Assembly: GCA_030603375.1 (NCBI GenBank)
Contig: JAUVXY010000053.1
Location: 1 to 9,459, forward strand
Origin: Actinomycetes bacterium
Lineage (GTDB): Bacteria; Actinomycetota; Humimicrobiia; Humimicrobiales; Humimicrobiaceae
Reading direction: 5' to 3'
Length of the DNA stretch: 9,459 nt
Shown: piece after piece, positions 1-6,264 of the stretch
How the letters are laid out: each line of letters begins with the position of its first letter
Numbering within the stretch: position 1 is the first letter of the stretch
The notes under the pieces: generated by a model
The model's input: only the letters and a program-made list of their open reading frames with translations
What the model was told of the DNA's origin: nothing
The model's database searches: none
Program-made: the position numbers and the translations under genes

Positions 1-51
1 GAACATGGTATGGAAGCATATAGCGGATTTCAAATATTCCAGAATGAGTAA
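1..51 (+). CDS. amt: Ammonium transporter Amt, C-terminal end (partial)
   Basis: Frame 1 is open from the left edge and ends at TAA 49-51, giving the tail EHGMEAYSGFQIFQNE. Ammonium transporters of the Amt/MEP/Rh family often end in a cytoplasmic tail with an EHG(x)EAY-type motif, the part that contacts the PII protein. The next gene on the same strand, 41 bases on, encodes a PII protein, which is the classic amt-glnB(K) pairing and supports the call. Only 16 codons are visible, so no membrane segment can be checked. The family assignment rests on this tail and the neighbour. Confidence 0.75.
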   Translation, partial: EHGMEAYSGFQIFQNE

Positions 52-92
52 AAAAATATTATCAACTTATTGCATGAAAGGATGGTATAAAG

Positions 93-434
93 ATGAAGCT
101 AATTATAGCTATGATTCAACCACATAAATTGCCAGATGTAAAAAAGGAATTATTCGATAATGGAATATACAAGATGACCATAACCAATGTGCTTGGCTGC
201 GGTCAGCAAAAAGGTTTTACTGAGACTTACAGAGGAGTAATACACGAAGTCAATCTGCTTAAAAAAATAAGACTTGAAATAGCAGTTAATGATGATTTTG
301 TCAAACCTACTATTGAAGCAATTAAAAAAGGAGCTTACACTGGAGAAATAGGTGACGGAAAAATATTTGTATTTAACCTTTCGCAATGCATCAGAATTAG
401 AACTGGCGAGGAAGGGGAAGATGCAATTGGATAA
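93..434 (+). CDS. glnB: Nitrogen regulatory PII protein (GlnB/GlnK family)
   Basis: A 113-residue protein, the usual PII length, that aligns with E. coli GlnB without gaps by residue number. PII trimers bind ATP/ADP and 2-oxoglutarate and control ammonium transporters and glutamine synthesis by protein contact. Visible family residues are Q39 and K40 in the T-loop base, K58, the TGEIGDGK signature at 83-90, and R101/R103 for the nucleotide phosphates. The T-loop has Y46-R47-G48 but His at 51, where proteobacterial PII has the uridylylated Tyr51, so GlnD-type modification at that site is not possible. The ATG at 93 is preceded by GAAAGGATGG at 76-85. Its place right after amt suggests a GlnK-like role gating the transporter. 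No terminator is evident between it and glnA, so read-through into glnA is possible. The choice between glnB and glnK as a name is by convention only. Confidence 0.95.
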   Translation: MKLIIAMIQPHKLPDVKKELFDNGIYKMTITNVLGCGQQKGFTETYRGVIHEVNLLKKIRLEIAVNDDFVKPTIEAIKKGAYTGEIGDGKIFVFNLSQCIRIRTGEEGEDAIG

Positions 435-472
435 ATAATGATACATTCAGTCTTGAGTTATTGGAATAGATA

Positions 473-501
473 TTAACAAAAAAATTAACACAGATTTAAC
501 A
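473..501 (+). repeat. Three phased TTAACA direct repeats upstream of glnA
   Basis: TTAACA occurs at 473-478, 485-490 and 496-501, with start-to-start spacing of 12 and 11 bases, about one helical turn each. They lie roughly 45 to 72 bases before the start site implied by the TATAAT box at 533-538, where an activator would bind. The surrounding DNA is very AT-rich, which raises the chance of coincidence. The repeat contains TAACA, half of a GlnR/TnrA-type box, but no matching left half is present at the proper distance. Confidence 0.45.
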
Positions 502-532
502 TAGTTTTAAATTATTTTAGGCAAATTTGGTA

Positions 533-538
533 TATAAT
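533..538 (+). promoter_or_regulatory. Candidate glnA promoter, -10 element
   Basis: TATAAT at 533-538 is a perfect sigma-A -10 hexamer and sits about 70 bases before the glnA start codon. No good -35 hexamer is seen 16-18 bases upstream (AATTAT and neighbours), and there is no TGn extension. If real, it is the kind of promoter that needs an activator, perhaps acting at the TTAACA repeats. In such AT-rich DNA a chance TATAAT is also possible. Confidence 0.45.
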
Positions 539-606
539 AATGCTTTTACAGGTTTTTAAAATATATTAGAACTAATGTAAGCAATTATAAAAAAGAGGGA
601 GATGCA

Positions 607-1944
607 ATGGAAAACAACGAAAAGATGAAAGAATATGTATTAAAGAAAGCTCACGACAACAACATAAAATTTATAAGACTTTGGTTTACAGATGTTCAGG
701 GTTTTCTCAAAAGCTTTGACATTACTGTTGAAGAATTAGAAGGTGCCCTATCTGAAGGCATGGGCTTTGATGGTTCATCAGTTGAGGGTTACTCCAGAAT
801 TGAAGAAAGTGATGTTATGGCTGTACCGGACCCTAACACTTTCCAAATATTTCCACATAACTCTGATGGAAACGGAGTAGCCAGAATGTTTTGTGACATA
901 TTGGAATCCGATGGTTCTCATTTTGAAGGCGACCCGAGATGGGTTTTAAAAAGAACATTAAAAAAAGCTAAAGAAATGGGCTACACATTTTACGTAGGGC
1001 CGGAACTTGAATACTTTTACTTCAAATCTGATAATGGCATACCGGAGACGTTAGATAAGGGTGGATATTTCGATTTAACAACTTTAGATGTAGCGAAGGA
1101 TCTTAGAAGAGATACTGTTATTTTTCTTGAGGCTATGGGTATTGGTGTTGAATTTTCCCATCATGAAGTGGCCCCTTCGCAGCATGAAATTGACTTAAGG
1201 TATACCGATGCTCTGACTATGGCTGATAGCGCTATGACTTATCGTATTATAGTTAAAGAAATAGCTGCTAAACATGGAGTTTATGCAACTTTTATGCCAA
1301 AGCCAATCTTCGGTGAAAATGGAAACGGAATGCATGTCCACCAGTCTCTCTTTAATGGTAACCAAAACACATTCTATGATCCTAAAGATAAATATAATTT
1401 ATCACAAACTGCTAAATATTATATCGCAGGCTTACTAAAACACTGTAAAGAATTAGTTGCCGTAACAAATCAATGGGTTAATTCATATAAAAGACTTGTC
1501 CCGGGATACGAAGCTCCGGTTTATATATCATGGGCCAGAAAAAACAGGTCAACTCTGATAAGGGTGCCCGGATATAAGCCCGGAAAAGAAACATCTACGA
1601 GAGTTGAATTTAGGTGTCCTGACCCTGCCTGCAACCCTTACATCGCTTTCAGCGTAATGCTTGCCGCCGGTCTTGAAGGGATCAAAAACAAATATGTTCT
1701 TCCTGAACCAGTGGAAGAAAATATATTTAAAATGGATAAGAAGAGAAGAGAAGAAGCAGGCATAGAAACACTTCCGGATAACCTTCGTGAAGCAGTAAAC
1801 TATATGGAAAGCAGCAGCTTAGTCAGAGAAACCCTTGGGGATCACATCTTCTACAAATTTATTGCAAATAAAAGAATAGAATGGGATAGATACAAAACAC
1901 ATGTATCCGACTATGAGCTTAATTCTTACTTGTCCATACTTTAA
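607..1944 (+). CDS. glnA: Glutamine synthetase, type I (GSI-alpha)
   Basis: A 445-residue enzyme, close to the 444 of B. subtilis GlnA. It makes glutamine from glutamate, ammonia and ATP as a cytoplasmic dodecamer and feeds the glutamate synthase encoded opposite. Motifs in order: FDGSSVEGYSRIEESD at 54-69; metal ligands in GPELEYF at 131-137; the HHEVAPSQHEID region at 185-196; GNGMHVHQS at 239-247; the flap NSYKRLVPGYEAP at 292-304 with E302; NRSTLIRVPG at 313-322; DPACNPYIAFSVMLAAGLEGIKNK near the end. The region that carries the adenylylated Tyr397 in enterobacteria instead reads like Gram-positive GSI-alpha (NIFKMDKKRREEAGIETLP), so regulation by adenylylation is not expected. R64 matches B. 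subtilis R62, which is important for feedback inhibition. The ATG at 607 has AGAGGGAG at 594-601 five bases upstream. It follows glnB by 172 bases. Confidence 0.98.
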   Translation: MENNEKMKEYVLKKAHDNNIKFIRLWFTDVQGFLKSFDITVEELEGALSEGMGFDGSSVEGYSRIEESDVMAVPDPNTFQIFPHNSDGNGVARMFCDILESDGSHFEGDPRWVLKRTLKKAKEMGYTFYVGPELEYFYFKSDNGIPETLDKGGYFDLTTLDVAKDLRRDTVIFLEAMGIGVEFSHHEVAPSQHEIDLRYTDALTMADSAMTYRIIVKEIAAKHGVYATFMPKPIFGENGNGMHVHQSLFNGNQNTFYDPKDKYNLSQTAKYYIAGLLKHCKELVAVTNQWVNSYKRLVPGYEAPVYISWARKNRSTLIRVPGYKPGKETSTRVEFRCPDPACNPYIAFSVMLAAGLEGIKNKYVLPEPVEENIFKMDKKRREEAGIETLPDNLREAVNYMESSSLVRETLGDHIFYKFIANKRIEWDRYKTHVSDYELNSYLSIL

Positions 1945-1983
1945 AATGATCTTACTGTGATACGTGCCCTTTTTAAGTAGCTG

Positions 1984-2015
1984 CAGAGAGCTTTTCATAA
2001 CATTCTCTGGTTTTT
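1984..2015 (+). terminator. Likely glnA terminator hairpin
   Basis: CAGAGAG (1984-1990) pairs with TTCTCTG (2003-2009) as six Watson-Crick pairs plus one G-T pair. The 12-base loop is followed by G and TTTTT at 2011-2015. Position 40 bases after the glnA stop and the T-run fit an intrinsic terminator, but the stem is short and the loop large, so efficiency is uncertain. Confidence 0.5.
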
Positions 2016-2016
2016 A

Positions 2017-2056
2017 GTAAGTTATATGCTTGTTTTTTAATAAGCGTATAACTTAC
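2017..2056. repeat. 15-bp inverted repeat between convergent glnA and glt operons
   Basis: The arms 2017-2031 and 2042-2056 pair over 15 positions with a single T-G mismatch/wobble around a 10-base loop. The right arm and loop contain the last codons and the TAA stop (2037-2039) of the minus-strand gltB3 gene. Neither strand has a T-run directly after the stem, so it is not a canonical intrinsic terminator. It could protect the 3' end of the glt message or slow convergent polymerases. Confidence 0.6.
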
Positions 2057-2849
2057 CGTAAGGCCGGTGGGTATATGGAATTAATTTGAAGAAATTATCA
2101 GCAGAGTTTTTGCCATTAGAGATCTTCTCGTCTTTTACATCAAAAAGATTAGAGTAATTATTTATGTATTTGTATAAAATTTTTCTATCTTCCCCGTCAA
2201 TTTTCATTTTTCTTACTTCCTTGCCTGTCTTGCACTGTCCAGGCTCTTCTCTAATATAAATCTTCCCTCCATGCATACCTGTCCCTACATAATTTCCAAC
2301 TAACCGTTTGCCGCCTACAAAGGGTATGTCTAAAACTTTTTTGCCCTTCAATCCTAACACTATAATAATGCCGCCAGCCATATACTCACCTAAAAAATCT
2401 CCTGCGCTTCCTCCTACCACTATTACCGGCACTTTTCCAGAATAGGATTTCATATTAATACCACCTCTGTAGCCAATATCTCCCTTGATATATATTTCTC
2501 CGCCTCTCATGGAATAGCCTAAAATGTCTCCAGCGTCTCCATGGATGATAATTCTGCCTGAGTTCATAGTATTGCCAACTCCATCTTGTCCGCTGCCATA
2601 AACTTCAATTACAGGTCCATCCATAAAAGCTCCCAGGTTATTCCCCGGAGTTCCATAAATCTTAATACTATTTTTATGCTCAAGACCATCCCCAATATAT
2701 CTTTGACCTAAAACATTTCTTATTGTAATGCTTGGATTTGTACCATTGCTGCCGCACACTGCGTTATTGTTTGGTCCTGCTAAGAGGTTCCTAATTTTTA
2801 AATTTAACTTTCTATAATTTAATTTCTCTGCATTAATTATATAATTCAT
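2037..2849 (-). CDS. gltB3: Glutamate synthase GXGXG-domain subunit (GltB C-terminal domain homologue)
   Basis: A 270-residue stand-alone version of the C-terminal domain of the large GOGAT subunit. From about residue 60 to 200 it shows the repeating glycine pattern of this right-handed beta-helix, in short turns such as YGTPGNNLGAFMDG, IHGDAGDILGYSMRGG and VGGSAGDFLGEYMAGG. In one-piece GOGAT this domain is structural and helps hold the amidotransferase and FMN domains together around the ammonia tunnel; it has no active-site residues. Here it is the last gene of the operon and overlaps the FAD subunit gene by ATGA (2846-2849), which implies translational coupling. The stop lies inside an inverted repeat. 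The family also includes the FwdC/FmdC subunits of formylmethanofuran dehydrogenase, but the other GOGAT pieces in the operon decide the role. Confidence 0.92.
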   Translation of the reverse strand: MNYIINAEKLNYRKLNLKIRNLLAGPNNNAVCGSNGTNPSITIRNVLGQRYIGDGLEHKNSIKIYGTPGNNLGAFMDGPVIEVYGSGQDGVGNTMNSGRIIIHGDAGDILGYSMRGGEIYIKGDIGYRGGINMKSYSGKVPVIVVGGSAGDFLGEYMAGGIIIVLGLKGKKVLDIPFVGGKRLVGNYVGTGMHGGKIYIREEPGQCKTGKEVRKMKIDGEDRKILYKYINNYSNLFDVKDEKISNGKNSADNFFKLIPYTHRPYGKLYAY

Positions 2850-4225
2850 ACTTCTATTCCATTTCCAACAACAAGATGTTTTCTGTACTCTTCCGGCAAC
2901 TGTATTATACCAAAATCTTCCATTAATATATTATCCTTTACATTAGATATATTAATTTTATTTCTAATCAGCCCACAGTAAATTCCTGCTCTTTCTATAT
3001 TACCCACTAAGATTACTCCAATTATTTTATTTTCTTTTATAACAATTTTTCTGTATAGATTTTCTTCTGGTTTAAAACTCTTAAACACCTCAAAATTTTT
3101 GTCTGCTTCGTCTTGTAAATTTGTCAATCCCATTGAAATTGATGGTATGTTTAAAATTTCTACAGAATTCATAAAAAATCCACCGCTATATTCTCTCTGC
3201 TTGCCAGCCATGTTAGCTCCAGCTATTGCGCCCTGCCTTACTGCCAGCGGCCATATAGCAATATTTCTATCTTTTTCTAAAATTATGTCCAGGCTATCCA
3301 CTACATCGCCAGCAGCAAAAATATCATTTTGTGTTGTTTGCATATAACTGTCTACAACTATTCCTTTATTTAATTTAATTTTACTATTGCTTAGAAAATC
3401 TAAGTTCGGTTTAACTCCGATAGCAAGTACCAACAAATTACAATCTACTTTTCTACCATCTCTTAGCATAAGCCCTGTAATTTTTTGTTCCTCAGTATAT
3501 ATTTTGTCAACAGTATTCTCTGTAAATATATTGCTGCCCATACTTTTTATTTTATTTTCAATAATGCCTGAAGCTTTCCTATCAAGTGATGCTGAAAGAA
3601 TTCTATCCGAAAGCTCAATTATGTCTATCTTTAAGCCAATTTCCAGAAATGCTTCTACAGCCTTGCTGCCAATCAGCCCACCACCCAATATAGACACCTT
3701 CTTAATTTCATTTTCTTTAATATAGTTTCTTAATTCAACAACATCCTCTAAAGTATTAAGAGTAAAAACACCATCTATGCTTTTATAATTAGTTGGACCA
3801 ATAAAAGCATTGCCGGGTTCTTGCAAATTGTCTAATTTTTCAGAATTGCCTCTTACGATTCCAATCTTTGGTATAATCGGCTTCCCCCCGCTTGCTATCA
3901 ACAACTTATTAAAATAAATTTTATTATCCCCAACCACCACAGCTCTGTTTTCTAAGTCTATCTGCTTTACTTCCGATTTTAACCTGAGATTGACTTTGTT
4001 AGTAATATAGAAACTTTGCTTCTTGAAATAAACATCGTCCAGCTTTATCTTCTCAGCAAGGTAATAGGCAATAAGAGGCTTAGAATAACTAAAACAACTT
4101 TCAGAGGTCAAAATCGTAATACTTCCAAATTTATCAAATTCTCTTATGCTTCCTACCGCAGAAAGCCCTGCAGCAGAGTTCCCAATAATAACGTAGTCAA
4201 TTATTTCTTTATTGTTTTTACTCAG
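2846..4225 (-). CDS. FAD/NAD(P)-binding pyridine nucleotide-disulfide-type oxidoreductase of the glutamate synthase cluster, CTG start
   Basis: A flavoprotein likely to pass electrons from NAD(P)H, or another donor, to the iron-sulfur and FMN subunits of GOGAT. From the CTG at 4225 it has 459 residues: the N-terminal FAD-binding turn VIIGNSAAGLSAVGSIR at 12-28, the NAD(P)-binding GGGLIG near 181-186, and the second FAD motif IFAAGDVVD near 302-310. It resembles NADH oxidase/rubredoxin reductase-type enzymes more than GltD; no redox-active CxxxxC is seen. No ATG lies between the in-frame stop at 4232-4234 and the FAD motif. A start inside the gene, such as TTG at 4111, would delete the FAD motif. 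CTG at 4223-4225 has GGAGGT nine bases upstream (4235-4240) and overlaps the ferredoxin gene's stop as CTGA, which copies the ATGA junction at its other end. The domain call is firm; the electron donor is inferred. Confidence 0.9.
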   Translation of the reverse strand: MSKNNKEIIDYVIIGNSAAGLSAVGSIREFDKFGSITILTSESCFSYSKPLIAYYLAEKIKLDDVYFKKQSFYITNKVNLRLKSEVKQIDLENRAVVVGDNKIYFNKLLIASGGKPIIPKIGIVRGNSEKLDNLQEPGNAFIGPTNYKSIDGVFTLNTLEDVVELRNYIKENEIKKVSILGGGLIGSKAVEAFLEIGLKIDIIELSDRILSASLDRKASGIIENKIKSMGSNIFTENTVDKIYTEEQKITGLMLRDGRKVDCNLLVLAIGVKPNLDFLSNSKIKLNKGIVVDSYMQTTQNDIFAAGDVVDSLDIILEKDRNIAIWPLAVRQGAIAGANMAGKQREYSGGFFMNSVEILNIPSISMGLTNLQDEADKNFEVFKSFKPEENLYRKIVIKENKIIGVILVGNIERAGIYCGLIRNKINISNVKDNILMEDFGIIQLPEEYRKHLVVGNGIEV

Positions 4226-4704
4226 TTTGACTCAACCTCCACTTCTTCTTTGCTATCAGTTTCACTTGTATCAATAAATTTTAAAGCTTCATTAGGACAA
4301 TTTTTAACACAAACCGGGATATCTTCGTCAACGCACAAATCACACTTTGATGCTACTCTTCCTCTGGGGAGATCTCTTTTTATAACACCGTACGGACATA
4401 CCATGATACACATCCAGCACCCAACACACTTTTCTTCATCACAAGTAACAACACCCGTATTTTCATTCTTGACCATGGCCCCGGATATACAAGCTTCGAC
4501 ACAAGGTGCATCGCTGCAATGTCTGCATTGTATAGCAAATGAGTTGTACCCAACTTCTTCTACTAAAACTCTGGACACTATATCTTCCTTTTCGTCCTTG
4601 AATGCTTTTATAATTTTTTTACTTTTTGAATGCTTGACCTGACAATGAATTTCACATAATCTGCATCCTATGCAATACTGCTCTTTTATATATATTTTTT
4701 TCAT
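4222..4704 (-). CDS. Four-cluster [4Fe-4S] ferredoxin-like electron transfer subunit (DmsB/HycB-like)
   Basis: A 160-residue protein with four cysteine quartets: C11/14/17/21, C60/63/68/72, C93/96/99/103 and C121/124/132/136. The spacing of the second (CRHCSDAPCVEAC) and fourth sets is that of DmsB/HycB/NrfC electron-transfer subunits, so four [4Fe-4S] clusters are predicted. There is no signal peptide; it is cytoplasmic. Set between the FMN synthase and FAD subunit genes, it most likely wires them together. I prefer the ATG at 4704 (MKKIYIKEQYCIGC), four bases after the gltB2 stop, over the in-frame ATG at 4728, because GGGGAGG lies between the two and the extra eight residues would overlap gltB2. 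The acidic tail after residue 146 is rich in E and S. The stop overlaps the next gene's CTG start. Confidence 0.9.
   Translation of the reverse strand: MKKIYIKEQYCIGCRLCEIHCQVKHSKSKKIIKAFKDEKEDIVSRVLVEEVGYNSFAIQCRHCSDAPCVEACISGAMVKNENTGVVTCDEEKCVGCWMCIMVCPYGVIKRDLPRGRVASKCDLCVDEDIPVCVKNCPNEALKFIDTSETDSKEEVEVESN
4235..4240 (-). promoter_or_regulatory. Ribosome binding site deciding the CTG start
   Basis: The minus strand reads GGAGGT here, nine bases before the CTG at 4225-4223. It is the best Shine-Dalgarno match near this junction, lies in the last codons of the ferredoxin gene, and points to CTG rather than any internal start for the FAD subunit. Confidence 0.6.
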
Positions 4705-4708
4705 ATAA

Positions 4709-6244
4709 TTACCATGCCTCCCCAGCATGCTTTATACCAAGAATGGCAAGCTCTTTCTCACTTAAATCTATGCCTCTAAGATGTTCTCTGCTCCCTTTAA
4801 GGCTTTCAATTGCATTAATCCCTGCTCCCCCTAACATTTCTTTTTTTTCAAGCGACCAGGAATGCAGCAAATTGAGAAGTCTTCTTGTCCCAATCTCGGG
4901 GTTAAGCCTTTTGGTAAGATAAGGATCTTGAGTTGCTATTCCCCAATTACATTTGCCAGTATAACATTTCTGGCATAAATGACAGCCCATTGCTACGAGA
5001 GCTGCTGTTCCTATATAGGCAGCATCGGCGCCTAACGCTATAGCTTTTATTACATCTGAGCTTGATCTTATGCTGCCTGCCACAATAATTGATACTTTGT
5101 GTCTTATTCCTTCCTCTCTCAGTCTCCTGTCAACAGATGCTAATGCAAGCTCAATAGGTATGCCCACGTTGTCTCTTATAACCAGAGGTGCAGCACCTGT
5201 TCCTCCCCTAAACCCATCAATAGTTATAAAATCTGCTCCTGCCCTGACTATGCCGCTTGCAATTGGAGCAACATTATGAACAGCAGAAATTTTTACCCCT
5301 ACTGGTTTTTTATAATCTGTAGCTTCTTTTAAAGCATAAATTAGTTGAGACAAATCCTCAATTGAGTAAATGTCGTGATGCGGTGCAGGAGACAGAGCAT
5401 CTGTTCCTTTTGGTATCATCCTTGTCCTTGATACATCACGCGTTACTTTTTCTCCAGGAAGATGCCCCCCAATCCCCGGTTTTGCTCCCTGTCCGATTTT
5501 AATTTCTACTGCCGCTGCTTTGTTTAAATAATTTTTGTCCACACCAAATCTTCCTGATGCTACTTGCACGATCGTGTTATTTACAAAACCATACAAATCT
5601 TCATGCAACCCTCCCTCTCCAGTATTATAAAAGGTACCAAATTTAGATGCGGCAGCAGCCAAAGACATGCAAGCATTAAAACTTATGGAGCCATAAGACA
5701 TTGCTGAAAACATGATTGGGGTTGAAAGTTCCAGCTGAGGAGGTATTTTTGTCTTTAGCTTAATTTTTGTATTCCCATTCTTATCTTTGGAAATTTCCAT
5801 ATTAAGTTTATCAGGCTTCCTCCCTATAAATGTCTTTATTTCCATTGGTTCACGCAGTGGATCTATAGATGGGTTTGTAACTTGAGCGGCATTAAAAAGA
5901 ATATGATCCCAGTAAACGGGATATGGTTTATCACAACCCATTCCAGTAAGTATTATCCCTCCAGAATCAGCCTGCTTGTATATATTCCTTAAATGGCTTG
6001 AAGTCCAGTTATAATTTTTCTTAAACTCAGCTTCTTTTTCCTTTATTTTTATCGCTCCTGTTGGGCAAAGGTTTTCACATCTGTGACACCCAACACACTT
6101 ATCATTGTCACTATAGATTATATCTTCATCGCTGTCATACTCATGCACATCATTCGAACACTGCCTGACACAAACCTGGCATGATATGCACTTTTGGCTA
6201 TCTCTTTCTATTTCAAATTCAGATTGAGCTAACTTTAAAGCCAT
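4709..6244 (-). CDS. gltB2: Glutamate synthase FMN-binding synthase domain with N-terminal 2x[4Fe-4S] ferredoxin
   Basis: The catalytic GOGAT subunit, 511 residues, which reduces the 2-iminoglutarate made from 2-oxoglutarate and ammonia to glutamate. The N-terminus is a two-cluster ferredoxin with C19/22/25/29 and C50/53/56/60. The FMN-binding TIM barrel follows from about residue 110 to 470, with GQGAKPGIGGHLPG at 251-264, SPAPHHDIYSIEDL at 285-298, VGVKIS with K318, and DGFRGGTGAAP at 343-353. The [3Fe-4S] ligands of GOGAT (C-x5-C-x4-C) are C421, C427 and C432, with an extra C424 between them. This is the archaeal-type layout, where ferredoxin replaces the N-terminal amidotransferase, which is encoded just upstream. 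The ATG at 6244 has AGGTGA ten bases upstream, 20 bases after the gltB1 stop. Related methylamine-glutamate synthases share the barrel but not this gene set. Confidence 0.95.
   Translation of the reverse strand: MALKLAQSEFEIERDSQKCISCQVCVRQCSNDVHEYDSDEDIIYSDNDKCVGCHRCENLCPTGAIKIKEKEAEFKKNYNWTSSHLRNIYKQADSGGIILTGMGCDKPYPVYWDHILFNAAQVTNPSIDPLREPMEIKTFIGRKPDKLNMEISKDKNGNTKIKLKTKIPPQLELSTPIMFSAMSYGSISFNACMSLAAAASKFGTFYNTGEGGLHEDLYGFVNNTIVQVASGRFGVDKNYLNKAAAVEIKIGQGAKPGIGGHLPGEKVTRDVSRTRMIPKGTDALSPAPHHDIYSIEDLSQLIYALKEATDYKKPVGVKISAVHNVAPIASGIVRAGADFITIDGFRGGTGAAPLVIRDNVGIPIELALASVDRRLREEGIRHKVSIIVAGSIRSSSDVIKAIALGADAAYIGTAALVAMGCHLCQKCYTGKCNWGIATQDPYLTKRLNPEIGTRRLLNLLHSWSLEKKEMLGGAGINAIESLKGSREHLRGIDLSEKELAILGIKHAGEAW
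4717..4723 (-). promoter_or_regulatory. Ribosome binding site of the ferredoxin-like gene
   Basis: The minus strand reads GGGGAGG in the last codons of gltB2, 12 bases before the ATG at 4704 and downstream of the alternative ATG at 4728. It therefore supports the shorter protein, although the spacing is somewhat long. Confidence 0.55.
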
Positions 6245-6264
6245 TTTTTAATTTTCACCTACAC

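Noticed and set aside
462..501. GlnR/TnrA box upstream of glnA
   Set aside because: The right half TAACA occurs three times, but no TGTNA left half stands 17 bases away; only direct repeats are seen.
527..543. Possible sigma-54 promoter (TTGG...TGC) before glnA
   Set aside because: The GG (529-530) and GC (542-543) are 13 bases apart, one more than the required 12, and the -24 and -12 contexts otherwise match poorly. TATAAT in the same place is simpler.
565..576. Palindrome ATTAG-AA-CTAAT in the glnA leader
   Set aside because: Perfect but only five base pairs per arm in very AT-rich DNA, too weak as a hairpin and without a second copy to suggest an operator.
4016..4642. Long plus-strand open frame opposite the ferredoxin-like and FAD genes
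   Set aside because: It is antisense to strongly conserved cysteine-rich coding sequence, lacks a ribosome site and resembles no known family.
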